NCBI GenBank assembly: GCA_026119935.1
Contig: JALRMH010000022.1
Span: forward strand, 310,001-374,000
From: Endothia cerciana
Taxonomy: Eukaryota; Ascomycota; Sordariomycetes; Diaporthales; Cryphonectriaceae
DNA length: 64,000 bases
Reading direction: 5' to 3'
This document shows positions 45,901-57,815 of the stretch, in pieces (position 1 is the first letter of the stretch; the number at the start of each line of letters is the position of its first letter). The notes under the pieces are model-generated. The model was not told where the DNA came from and did no database searches. It saw nothing but the letters and a program-made list of their open reading frames with translations. A program made the translations under genes and the position numbers.

Positions 45901-47375
45901 CGATCATCCTGGTGGGCTTTGGGGGCGTCAAACAGGCGGCTCAGGCGGCGACCTGGTTCCAGTGAGGGGCTGCTGCCACTAACAGCGAAAGGTGGGGTCG
46001 GGGTAGCGGCCGCTGTAGCTACCAGCTACCAGCTACCAGCTACCAGTACCATAGCACCATAGCACCATAGCACCGTAGTACATCACCGAGCTGGCTGGAT
46101 TGCACTGCAGTGACGTCGGGCCTTGGCCAGCCTGCTTCCCCATTCCGCTCCCTCGGGTCGATCGATCGTCTCTGCTCTCATCTTGTTCGTCACCGAGGGG
46201 AGGGGCAGCATGCACAACTGCATCTACGGACCAACCTGTCAATCTGACCTTTGTCCCCCACCCCCCTGTGACCATCGCCCTTCCTGTTTTCTCTTTTTGG
46301 ATTATCCTGGCGCACTCTCTCCTTTCTCTTGTCAGCAAAGGATCGTCATCTTCAGCCACAGCCACACCCTCCCCGGTCAGGAGAAGAGAAAGAGGGAAGC
46401 TCATGGCCAGCAAGCTGAAACCCTCTGGCTATTGAAACCAAGGACAAGCCTGCGAGGTGCCGCACATAGTTCACGACACAGCACGACACGGCGGCACAAC
46501 CAGACCGAGGGCCCTGACTGTACTATTTACATCCGCCAGAAGTGCCCCAGTCCCACACAGCCTTGGGAGGTCGACCTGAAGCATACGTATTCCAATTTCA
46601 GTTCCCGATCCCTGGTCCAGCGCTAGACCGAGCAAGAGCATCATACCGTGCAAAGAACGCAGCAGCCACAGCCACCGCACATCTGGGGTTCTAAAAGATT
46701 GTCCAATCTACCTACCTACTCCACCGATAATCATCACATCACCACACCTTGCACACCACAGCCCTGGCCTGTGCCATCCTCGTCCTCCCCATCGCGCCCC
46801 TGGAAGCCTCGGACCTGGACCGAGACCCAGGATCAGTCTGGAGCTGGAGCTGGAGGTGGAGCTGCGGTTGGGGGACACGGGCACAGCAGACCCGGGCAGT
46901 GTAGTGCTGCAGTGCCAGTACTGTGGTACGGAGAGGTAGGGTGCATGCGTGCATGCTGTGTACCTTATTTCCCTGAGATCCCTCCACCTCTCACCTCAGC
47001 TTTCTGCCGATGACGTCCCTGCTCCTTGTCTGACATTGCTGCCAGAACTTCGACCTTGCAACCTCTACAGGCCCTCCTCGCCCGTCCACGAATCCCGATC
47101 CGGCTACGACCTGTCACGTTTCCCCAGTCAACAAAGCATCTTCGACACGCTGCACAGCGCTGGGCCGCATTCTGAGCCTAGACGTCCACCTTGGGAATAG
47201 AAACCTCGAACACCCCTCGCCAGACAACCCCCTTGGCAACAAATCTGGTGCCCCTTGCCGTCACTGCGGATTCATTGCTCCCGATCCCACTGCATCCGTT
47301 GCCCTGAGGCCGCGGGATATCGAGTTGACGACCTTCGAGATCAGCTTCACAACAAGCTGCCATAGCTTTCTGAAT
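45901..47375. other. Upstream region and leader of PSD2
   Basis: Includes the short tandem repeats at 46017-46074 and a CT/CA-rich stretch from about 46640 that resembles a fungal leader. No separate gene seen. Confidence 0.55.
46017..46074 (+). repeat. Adjacent 7-bp and 8-bp tandem repeats
   Basis: Four exact copies of AGCTACC (46017-46044) followed after 6 bp by three exact copies of ATAGCACC (46051-46074). The two units share a TACC/CACC core, so one may have arisen from the other. Confidence 0.85.
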
Positions 47376-50300
47376 ATGGTTCGGATCATTCCGCAGCGGT
47401 TGAAATCGTCAACGCGTTCGAACAATCCGTCCACCGCAAATAGTCGAGCCGCCAGCCCGATGAGGAATAAGGGAGACTCAGCAAGCCCCGAGGGGGGCAG
47501 GGAGACGGGGCTGGTGTTGAATACTGTCATTTTGAGGGTATGATGATCATGCCCTGGCACCGCGACGCCGAGGGGACCCGCCTAGAAAAGCCCTATGGCT
47601 GACTATTCTTCTTAGGCGCGCAATCTGGCCGCTGCGGATCGGAGTGGCACCTCTGACCCAGTAAGTTCCCGTCCATGCGCATGTGGTCACCGTCCTGGTT
47701 GCGACCACCTGTGCGGGGCCTCGGGCTGACTTGCGCATAGTATCTTGTCTTGACCCTCGGAGAGGGAAAACACCAGACTCACGCCGTGCCCAAGACGCTG
47801 AACCCCGAGTGGAACGAGCAATGCGAATTCCCTGTCAATGACATCCGACACCTGCTTATGGACGTAATCTGCTGGGACAAGGACAGGTTCGGCAAGGACT
47901 ACCTGGGCGAGTTCGACCTTGCTCTCGAGGAGATCTTCGCCGACGGGCATTTCGAGCAAAAGCCCAAGTGGTTTCCGCTGAAGAGCAAGAGGTCCGGGAA
48001 GCAGGCCGCCAAGGTCTCCGGCGAGGTCCTGCTACAGTTCACGCTGTTTGACACGAACAATCCGGACGCATCCGACGCTGAAATCTACTCCAAGTTTTCA
48101 GCTCTTTGCAAATCGGTCCCCGAGGCCGAAGCGTCTTCCAAAGCCCCTACTCCTAACAGGACGCCCATTCTGGCCCCGATCAAGCCAAGCAATTCTCCAC
48201 CTTCGCTCAGCCGGAGGGGGACAGACGATACCGGCGCAGAAGATGACGACGAATACGAGGTCTATGATGACGAGACACCGGAGGAGGAAGACCTGAGCAG
48301 GCCGGAGAACATTGAGAAGCGCAAGAGGAGGCTGAGGATCAAGGGCCTGAAGCGCAAGAAGAGGGAAAACCCGTACGAGTTCCTGAACGGAGGGAGCAAT
48401 GACGTCGTTGGCCTGATATTCCTCGAGATTGTCAAGATCACGGATCTTCCTCGTGAGTCCAACTTCACCAGGACGGGATTCGACATGGATCCCTTCGTTG
48501 TAGCGTCTCTGGGCAAGAAAACATATCGGACCAAGGTCGTGCGGCACAACCTGAATCCCGTATACAACGAGAAGATGATATTTAACGTCCTCGGGCACGA
48601 GCAGACGTACTCCTTTGCCTTTACGGTCATCGACCGAGACCGCTACACTGGCAATGACTTCATAGCTTCGACCTCCCTGCCGCTCAAGGAGCTGCTGGAC
48701 AAGGCACCTCAGGCTGACCCTGAGACTGGTCTGTATGCGGTTCGAGAACCGCAGGAGTATGTGCCGGAAGGCTCACAGTCGAAGTCTCGTTTTAAGAGGT
48801 TGGGCATGTCTCGATCGAGCTCTCAACAAAGCCTCAAATCGGCCAGGCCGGCCCTTAGCAAGAATCCGTCCGCGGTATCTCAAGCAGAGGGTGCAGGAGA
48901 GCTCGCACCGACATCCGTGCCCAACCCGGGACCGTCAACGTCCTCTGGAGACAATCTTGCCTCCGCGGGAATGGAGACTTTGCCTGAAAGCTCGGACCCT
49001 GATTTCGCTGTGATGCAGCTGCCCTTGAAGATGAAGAATCTGGAGAAGTGGGAAGACAAGCATCGTCCTGGGCTTTATATAAGGGCGAAATACATGCCGT
49101 ATCCTGCTCTGAGACAGCAGTTCTGGAGAGCAATGCTCAGACAATACGACACCGACGAGAGCGGATGCATCAGCAAAGTTGAGTTGACGACCATGCTCGA
49201 CACGCTCGGCTCCACCTTGCGAGACTCGACCATCGACAGCTTCTTCCAGCGCTTTCCGCACGCTGCTAATGACGGAGATATCGGGGACCTCACTATTGAC
49301 GAGGCCGTTATTTGTCTCGAGGATCAGCTGCAGAAGAAGCCCAAGCCACAAACGGTCGCCGGTCGTCTGAAGGACAAAGTGCCTGACTTCGCCAGGGGCC
49401 CATCTCTGTCTATTCCCGGCGGAAAAGATCCCAACCCTAGTGAGACCACCACTCTCGGCTCTGATACAGCCTCCCAAAGCCAGCTCTCTACCTCGACAAT
49501 TGTAGTTCCGAAGATGTCCACCCCGGGAGAGGAGGGAGAGGTGTTGGACAAGGATGACCTCAACGACCGCGGGGAAGAGCATGTGGTGGAGATCAGGGAA
49601 TGCCCTATCTGCCATCAGCCGCGTCTAAATAAACGGACAGACGCTGATATCATCACGCACATTGCTACCTGCGCAAGCCAGGACTGGCGTCAGGTTAATA
49701 ACCTTATGATGGCCGGGTTCGTGACTGCCAGTCAGGCTCAGCGCAAGTGGTACTCCAAGGTCATCACCAAGATCTCCTACGGTGGCTACAAGCTGGGGGC
49801 CAATTCTGCCAACATCCTGGTCCAAGATCGGATAACAGGACAGATCAACGAGGAAAAGATGAGCGTGTATGTGAGGCTAGGTATCAGGCTGCTGTACAAG
49901 GGCTTGAAGTCAAACAACATGGAGAACAGGAGAAGTGAGTCGAAATTCCCCACCCCCGACGACAGAGGGCTACGCCTGCTGACAGTACCTAGTCCGGAAG
50001 CTCCTCAAGAGCATGAGTCTTAAGCAGGGCAAGAAGTATGATGACCCAGCTTCCAAGGCAGAGATCCAGGGCTTTATCGACTTCCATAAGCTCGACATGT
50101 CCGAGGTCCTACTGTCGGTTGACGAGTTTAAGAACTTCAATGAGTTCTTCTACCGCGCGCTCAAACCAGGCGCCCGACCGTGTTCAGCGCCTGACGATCC
50201 TCACATCATCGTGTCTCCCGCTGATTGCCGGTCCGTGGTCTTCAACAAGATTGATAACGCGACCAACGTCTGGATCAAGGGCCGAGAATTCTCGGTCAGG

Positions 50301-51011
50301 CGCCTTCTTGGCGACGCGTATCCCGAAGATGCGGCACGGTACGAGAACAATGGTGCTCTTGGTATCTTCCGCCTCGCGCCGCAGGACTACCACCGCTTCC
50401 ACATCCCTGTTGATGGTGTGATGGGGCGGCCGAAGCTTATCGCCGGCGAATACTACACCGTCAACCCGATGGCCATCCGGTCTGCCCTCGACGTCTACGG
50501 TGAGAACGTCCGCGTCATCGTCCCGATCGACAGCGTCGCGCATGGTCGCGTTATGGTCATCTGCGTGGGCGCCATGATGGTCGGCAGCACGGTGATTACC
50601 AGGAATGAGGGCGACGGGGTAAAGAGGGCTGAGGAGCTTGGGTACTTCAAGTTTGGCGGCAGCACCATTGTGTTGTTGTTTGAGGAGGGCAAGATGGTAT
50701 TTGATGACGATCTGGTGGATAACTCGAATGGGGCCCTTGAGACTCTGGTGAGTGCACTACCTATGAGCTGAATCATCACGAGATCGCCAGCTAATGACCC
50801 GCTTCAGATCAGCGTAGGCATGTCTGTCGGTCACTCGCCCAACCACCCGAAGTACGCGCCTGATCAGCGCAAGGACGCGAAGGACATCACGCAGCAGGAC
50901 AAGGCGGATGCCAAGAGGCGCATTCAGGGGAGCTTCAATCTTGAGGAGACAGGTGACGACAGCGGCGACGACTCACCGCTGTCGACTCAGCAGCTTCCTG
51001 GCTCGGGCTAG
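47376..51011 (+). CDS. PSD2: Phosphatidylserine decarboxylase proenzyme 2 (C2-C2-EF-hand-PSD)
   Basis: Converts phosphatidylserine to phosphatidylethanolamine at endomembranes. Exons 47376-47537, 47616-47660, 47741-49934, 49993-50747 and 50808-51011 give 1119 residues (yeast Psd2 1138). First C2 domain at ~46-155 (TVILRARNLAAADRSG, SDPYLVLTLG); second at ~295-415 (DMDPFVVASLGKK). An EF-hand-like loop starts near 538 (DTDESGCISKVEL). A CPICHQ...HIATC cysteine/histidine cluster lies at ~689-712. The catalytic domain runs from ~750 onward: Asp in SPADCRS, His in DYHRFHIPVDG (~932), and the self-cleavage site VGST near ~997, where the pyruvoyl group forms on the Ser. The four introns (78, 80, 58, 60 nt) are canonical. 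The C-terminal ~50 residues are an acidic Asp/Ser tail beyond the family core. The start is the first ATG before the C2 fold. Confidence 0.95.
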
Positions 51012-53458
51012 GGGGACTGGCGGTCATATGTCTGGGGATGGACATGATGGAGCGCAAAAGCATAGTTACTAATCTGGGACATATGTTGTGGGGGTGGCGG
51101 AGTGATGGAAACACTACCTACCTACATACATTAATACTCTCGGGAGGTCTGCTGGTCTATGTTGCCGCTGGTTGGCGGCCGCTAGCTCGCTCTTCTTCTG
51201 ATTTTCCCTAAGGTCATATCATCACTGCACGTCGCACGCAGTGATGATACTTGAACACACTTCATGACATCTACTTCTCTCCCTGTCTTCTGTCGGAACC
51301 GCCTGTCCTTGTCTGGTATGCTCAGCTGATTGAAACGTACCCTCCCTCCAACACTGGATGGATGATATGTGCGAGGCCAGGCGTTCCCAACTTTGGTATT
51401 TCGCAGTCTCAGCCCAAGCTGAGAAAGACGGTCTATCATTTAATACAAAGATTGACTGCTGGGAGAAGTCGCGGACGTCTATAGGTCTTGCTTGATGGCC
51501 CTACGTTTGTAGGACCTCGTCATATCTCAGGAGTCACAGAAGATTTGCCCTCGAGGCCACTCCCACAGTAAAAATTTTTTCTGCAATGAAGTGTGAAACG
51601 CCGACACGAGAATTGCTCAGCACGTGCGAGGCCCATATGCATGGACTGATAACGCACATGGACTGATGACGCAGTCACACAGACCTCGACGTGCTCACAA
51701 CTGACTTCTTCAAAGACCTTCCAAGTATCCGACCCTGGTGGTACTGATTTTCGTCCTGATAAAAGTACAGCACGGCTACCTCACGGCGTTTCCCCCCTGT
51801 GAGCTGTCACCGTAATTTAAAGGGGCAAGCTCAGGCCGCATGCTGTCGCTACTGTTCATGGTGTCAAGAATAGAACGCTCGCTGAAAACGAGGCGACACC
51901 AAGTCCTCAACTTCCAACAGATCCATGTAGACGACCCCCCATCCCAAGTCAGCTGTCCCCATCTTTTTTGACTATGCCCGCATAATGCAAGCACCATCCT
52001 GTCACAGTACACATTCGGGGAGCTCCACAGGGGACCCGCTTCTGTTGTGAAAGGCGCATGAGCAATACTCTCCAGTAGAGCGCAAAACGGCCGTCAACTG
52101 GTCTCAGGGATCTAGCGATCTAGCGGATGTTGTTATCACGGCCGTGGGATCGATGTTACCCTGTGTAGCCTTGGACATACGAGTGGCCTTTGAGATCCAT
52201 GGAACCTTGGGAGCTGCTCACGATCGATTGGGGTCACGGGACACTACCACAACGATGTCCAGAATCCAACACCGCCCCGATTGGGTCACCGGCCATTCGT
52301 TGGCGGTGCAGCCGGCAATCAATGTCCTGGTGCTTCTTCTCTATTCGTTGGCGGTGCAGCCAACGATCGTTGTCCTGATGCCTCCTTCCATCCGCCCGGG
52401 CGAATCTGATATCGCTCGAGCTCTCGTTGGAACGATTCTGCTAGTGTACCAACCTTCACGAGGCACCCCGGCGGCTGGGGACCTTGAACCGGGCATATAG
52501 CATCTCTCGCACGCGCAAGTCCCAATGCAGAAGGCATTGCAGGAGGTGGCACGAAGCACGGATATGACTGCTTTTCCCAGGCCTTTGATATTCCGGTCTT
52601 CCAATCGTTCTTGGACACATCCTTTAAACGGTGACGGGGCGGACAACCGAGACGGAGGAGGGCTCGGACATCACGGACCGCCCAAAAAAGTATCACCACC
52701 CCAAAACGTCATCTCTCGTGTTCTTCGTGACGTGTTTCGAAGAAGCAACTCCGGAGGTCGTCAGTGCCTTGGCCATTACTCCACTACCGGCATAGGCCTT
52801 CGACGTTCCGGGAGAGTCCCGCAGCCGGCGACCGGGACAGTTGCCGCGGCTCGTGTGCGTTTTGTTTCGTCAATTATGCGCGCCGGCACTGGCGGCCGGC
52901 GCCCGAGTGTAACGTGTTTGAGCTCCAAGGTGGGCCGAGAACCATCTGGCAGTCTGGCCAAGTTGATTCTCAGCCCACCGCAGACAGGGGGGGCTTTAAG
53001 GGGGGATTTCCTACTATGGTTACCGCGCACCACCGCAGTCGACAAGCGCTGCCCACGCCTCCCTCCCCCCATATCCTTCTTCCCCCCTCCCCCCCCCAGG
53101 CGCAAGGTCATCACGGGCGTTCGTGTTCATCAGGAGGAGCCCCAGACCTTGCCCTGCCGCTGTGGGGCAGGGCTGTCGAGCAAGGGTAGCTCTCGGACAT
53201 TTGGGCCTCAGACTCGAGTGACACACGACAGGCACCGCAGGATCATAGTTCGAGACCCAACCTTATGTCGACAGTCGTCTGTTTCAGGATGCCAGAGCCC
53301 CGCCGTCTGTGCGCCTGTCAGCATGCCTCTTATATACCCTCCAAGATCCTCCCTCTTCCCATGTCTCATGCGACATCACCACAAACAAAGCCATCACGGG
53401 ATTAAACGAAGTAACCGCGATACGCGCTACAATATCAACCATCATATCACCACCGCAC
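51012..53458. other. Intergenic, no gene supported
   Basis: 2.4 kb. Holds a 48-bp direct duplication (52295-52390) and a C-rich run at 53074-53098. The last ~200 bp looks like a leader for the small gene that follows. Confidence 0.5.
52295..52390. repeat. Two tandem copies of a 48-bp unit
   Basis: The block beginning ATTCGTTGGCGGTGCAGCC at 52295 is repeated at 52343 with several substitutions in the second half (CAATCAATGTCCTGGTG versus CGATCGTTGTCCTGATG). Old enough to have diverged. Confidence 0.85.
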
Positions 53459-53752
53459 ATGATGCCCTCCTCCACCAAGTCCACCTCGTCCTCGGGCTCC
53501 CGGGGCAGCCAGAGGAGGTCCAACGCCCACCACAACCTCGACATGGCCGCCAGCAGCATCGAGGACGACCGCACCAACTACCGCATCATCAGGGACGGGG
53601 GTTGGGACAACATCCATCACTTCATGCTCTCGTACGGCCTCAAGCCGTACGACGTGGACGACTACGAGACGGCCAAGACCATCATCCAGGGCTTCCGGGA
53701 GAGGGGCTACTACCGCCAGCCCGGCGAGTCAGGGTCCTCGTCGAGGAGGTAG
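53459..53752 (+). CDS. Small hydrophilic conserved-type protein (97 aa)
   Basis: Single exon, 97 residues. The first ~40 are Ser/Arg-rich and disordered. The second half forms a compact predicted unit with two motifs: WDNIHHFMLSYGLKPYDVDD and YETAKTIIQGFRERGYY. It ends on a Ser/Arg tail. The pattern of Gly-Leu-Lys-Pro-Tyr followed by a DDYExAKxIIxGFRE helix looks like a conserved fungal small protein, but I do not know its function. Two ATGs are adjacent (53459 and 53462). The upstream sequence is CA/CT-rich, as expected for a leader, and the frame ends on TAG after RR. Confidence 0.7.
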   Translation: MMPSSTKSTSSSGSRGSQRRSNAHHNLDMAASSIEDDRTNYRIIRDGGWDNIHHFMLSYGLKPYDVDDYETAKTIIQGFRERGYYRQPGESGSSSRR

Positions 53753-56700
53753 TCAGGCCCTATCACGTCTGTCATTTTTCTGGGATGAGGCGTTGCTTGG
53801 CCCATGAAGCCTGGCCGGACAGGGATGTGTGCCGAACACGTTAATTGGGATGTGATGAAGGGGGTTTTTTTTTTTTTTACCCTTCCGGTTGTCTACGGGT
53901 TCTGGGTTGGGGATATACAGGGGTCTAGGAAGAAGAAGACTCGAACCTCACGGTCACAGAATGACGCTATGGGAACTGATGAATGGTTTCCCATGTACAA
54001 ACCCTCGATGGTTTTGTTTTCGATACGGAGTGGGAAATTGCGTCGGATGAAGACGCCCCGGCTGGATCTGGCGTCTCGGTGTGACGGTGTCAAGCAGGGT
54101 ATCAAAAGTGTCACTCGGGGACATGGACTCTTTATGCCGTCAGTCTGTTTTTGTCCTCCTCTCCAAATTGGAATCTCTGGTTTTGAACCGTTCTGAAATT
54201 TGTCGGTCCTGAGCATTAATACCCCAGGCTCGGCGCAGGAGATGTGCGTTGCACGCGCGCGGTGCTGTCAAGAGCAAACAGTCTGGCATACCGTCTCAGT
54301 ACTCCGCTGATGCAAGGGCATCATGTCGTGCTGGGGTTTTTGTTGATGTTTTTCTTGTCTGGTTGCAAGCCAGGTGATTGAGGCTGCATTATTTACCCAA
54401 CTGGGATAGTTTGTCAGCGACAGGTCGGCCCGAGGACAAAGACGTCTCATGATGGCCCATCCTGGGACGACACAAGGCTCGTTCAACAAGCTAGCTATCT
54501 GGACTATGTGACGTCAGAATACTCTCTGGGTCGGTGGTTGTGTTGGTACAATACAAAATAGAAGCTATGTTTTCGGTCAGCCCCGGTCCCGGGTTGGATC
54601 TGACTCGGGCGCGGGCTCCAGGGCCGCGTATTATTGTGCACTTTGAAGAGCTGTCATGCGTCTTGTTATTGACCAGGATGGCCAAGGCAACGATGTTACA
54701 TCTTTGCGTGGTAGCATAATTCATCTCAAGCACGTTGCTCGTACGTCTAGATGCTTGGACCAGACGCCTTGCGCCTCAGCATAGCTCTAGGCCGGACATC
54801 GTAAGCTTCCTAACTTACTACGGGACTGTCCACTCGTCAGTACTTTCCTGATTCCTTCTCTGAACTGTTAATGACACACTGGAAAATGCCGCAGTATGGC
54901 ATGATCATAAGCACGGTCTTCACGAGCCATCTGCTCAAGTTGCTTCAATCCATCTTCCGAACCTGGCGGAGACGTTGTTGTTTTATAAAGAGAATGTGAT
55001 TGAAGCTTGATTTCTATCGGTCTATCTAAAGGGCTTGAAGGGCCTCTATCTATAGTTAAAGACCTTCGGAGGTCCATCGGATCCAGGCCCTTGAGGACCT
55101 CTGAAGAGGTCCGTATATCGGTCCTGGTGATATCATCCTCATCCTGAGGACCTGAAGATCCGTGGGTCCTGGTCCACTGTTTCCTTGATGTGGCCTTACG
55201 ATCTACAGACATCATCAACTCATGTGTCACTAGACCAATGCACATAATGCTGCTATTTTTCCAAGTCCAATCCGGGCAGCCATCTACATACAAATATAGC
55301 TAGCTCCCTGTACACGTCAAAAAACCGCCAATCTACAATACTCCTCGAAGCACCGACTCCTGATGACGGACTGCTTTGATGTCTCAATGTTGTTGTTCGG
55401 TCATACGCACTCATCCAGGAAAAGCTATGTAGCCCTTTTTTCAGGCGCTGACACAAGAGCTGCCACGCACCTGGCTCACGACAAATATAGCCAGTATTGA
55501 TTGCGTTCCTCGGGTTTAGACCCTGCGGAAGATCTGGACTGGACTCGATTGCCGGGTACTTTACCCCTTTCCAAGGTTGTGTTTGACAGTTTCAATGAGA
55601 AAGGATGTCCCTTAGCAAGCCGTCTGGAGAGGTACTATACTGCTTCCTGAACGGCAGACGCGCGTTGATACTTTGACCTCTTCTGTCTCAACTCTCAGAA
55701 TACAAACTGCTCTGATAAGAATGTGAATACTTTGACTCGGCTCACCTAAGACTATCCTACTGCCATCAACCTCTTGTCAGCTCATCCTACTGGAGTTAAC
55801 CCCACTGTCTATAATCTAAACGAGGACAATATATTAAGGGGTGGTGATATTATTGATAGAGGAAATGTAGATGTGTAACTACAGAATAGAACTGCGCGAT
55901 TCACAACGAGGTAGGTCGCTTAGAGCGCCACAACTTACACACGATTTCGGCCTTAATTGCTCAATGTACAATTTGAGGTGTCTCCGGAAGTCATTCAAAG
56001 TGCATTGCTGGAAAACATTGTGGTGTGATGTAAGAAAGCAAAGGAACAGTGACAGAACACCTTTAAAGTCCGAAGCAGTAATTTGTTCCTCTCTTGTTGT
56101 CCCTCTCGGTCAACAGTTCTGATGATCGCCTCTTGGATGCGACGGAAGCTCACAGGCGCAGTCCATCATAGCCGTGCAGCTGTGAGACTTATTTACATGA
56201 CGAAGGTGGAATGTTTGTATGTTGCGCTATAGACTGTGCTATACTGTTGTGTCCCGTATACAGAAGGGCCGAAACATTTCTCCCTGTGTTTTATGCTAGG
56301 TACAACTACTTTGCAGAGGGCACATGCCCACTTCTCACCGCGCAAGGTCTGCAAGCCGTACCTCCTGGTGAGATGGGTAATTGGGCGTTCCAAAGGGCCG
56401 GTATGCTTTTAGGGTAATCTCCACGCCATTTGCACTGCGCCGAGTGGGCTCACCCAGTTGCAAGCGGAACGCTGCCCGACATCCCGGCGGTCGGTGTACG
56501 CTCACCTGCGCCCAGCTGCCTTCTTTGGCCCCTGCAACCCGTGCAGGATCGTTTTTCCATACTTCGCGATGTGGGCTTATCCAGCGTCGGCCCAGTCCGT
56601 CTATACTACCGATGAGGAGAACCCCGGTATGCAGGCTGCGTGATGGCTCGCCTGGCGGGGACGATGGAGACATAGAGCCCTGTTTATCAGACAAACCCTT

Positions 56701-56892
56701 TGAATACTTGCACTGTAGACTGGTGAATCGGGATTTCCTGCCGAGGATTACATCACAGGGAGGTGCCCCACCATCGTAACCCAGGGGCTCTTATACCAGA
56801 GGCATATAATCAAAGTTTGGACGCCGCATAACCCAACCTCCGGGCCCCATCTGCCTCGTCGTCGATGCGTGTTGACGATTCACATAGCAATC
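53753..56892. other. 3.1 kb gap, A/T-richer, with palindromic stretch
   Basis: No supported gene. An 11-nt T run is at 53867-53877. A cluster of GGACCT/AGGTCC inverted repeats lies at 55061-55170. The 56.2-56.8 kb part has short frames only. The composition is less G/C than the housekeeping half. Confidence 0.5.
55061..55170. repeat. Cluster of GGACCT/AGGTCC inverted repeats
   Basis: Within 110 bp: GACCT-TCGG-AGGTC (55061-55074), GGACCTC-TGAA-GAGGTCC (55095-55112), and a wider GGTCCT (55120) ... AGGACC (55147) pair, with a further GGGTCCT at 55164. Each could fold into a short hairpin. Confidence 0.75.
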
Positions 56893-57815
56893 ATGAGGCT
56901 CACGGAAACACATCTGTGGAGTGCTTTAGCCATCGCAGCGAGGGTTCTACCTGCTGCCGCCCTACATGTAGACAGCAGTTAACCCCCTCCTGCGTATCCT
57001 ATTGCGCAAAGTTCGCGGACCCAGTGCGAAAGTAGCAGGGCGGCTCTTCGACATTGACGGAAAAGTTGGGCACTTCGCAGGTATGTCGAACGATGTCTGA
57101 GGGAATGGATATTTTTCCGAGGTCGGCACGGCTCGTCTCCAGGTGTTCAGTCAGATGCTGAACGCCATTGAAACACAGGGAGCCCAACGCTTGGTGGCTC
57201 GCACACCTGAGCAACAATTCAGATATCGACATCACCCTGAGCGAAGTATCCAAGGTCCCGCCCATCTCCCCCGGCTCCACAAGGCCGCAGCTCTTCCACC
57301 AACGTGGTAGTGAAACGCTACAAGGCCTCGCCGGCCGTCTTCGCTGGGCACTGAGGAACGAGCCGCGGTGCACCGGGTGCGACACCTCCGTGCTGGCCGG
57401 GTGGGCGTCCGCCACGTCCGCGTACATCAGGAGCCTCGACCCCGACCACCTGGTGACGCTCGGCGACGAGGGCTGGTTCGCGCCCGTGGACCTCCCCTAC
57501 GTCTCCAGTGGCGAGGGGCAGCTCCGCGTAATCCTCCAGCACGGCGAGGTCGGCCGGGGGATCGGGAAGCCGGTGGTTCTCGAGGAGTACGGGGCGCCCT
57601 TCCCCGGAAATCACACTCCGTACTACAAGCCGTGGCAGGACGCGGTGCTCAAGGGCGGTGTGGCGGCGGACCAGGTGTGGCGGTTTGGGACGTATGATCT
57701 GAGCGTGCCCGCGGCGGTTCTGGGGGGGGATGTGAACCCGATCTATTATAACAGCTCGGAGTACGAGGTGCTGGGTTTCGGGTACGCGGCCGAAATGTTG
57801 AATAAGAAGGTCTGA
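56893..57815 (+). pseudogene. Endo-β-1,4-mannanase (GH5 family) pseudogene
   Basis: Remnant of a secreted mannan hydrolase. A signal peptide survives (MRLTETHLWSALAIAARVLP at 56893) but ends in TAA at 56980. The N-terminal fold appears in another frame as GRLFDIDGKVGHFAG (57038-57080), ending at a GTATGT donor. After a 98-nt intron-like gap, NAWWLAHLSNNSDID follows (57186). About 100 residues of the barrel are then missing. KRYKASPAVFA runs into a one-base deletion at 57343-57345, after which the frame recovers as WALRNEPRCTGCDTS (acid/base Glu codon 57360-57362). A second deletion removes the region around the usual FHLYP motif. The end, VVLEEYGAPFPGNHT with the nucleophile Glu, is intact to the stop. 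Both catalytic Glu codons remain, but the gene cannot make a working enzyme. Confidence 0.85.

Noticed and set aside
54868..55293. 141-codon minus-strand frame with SSPLDRPIEIKL-type composition
   Set aside because: No ATG at its start, overlaps the hairpin cluster and matches nothing I recognise.
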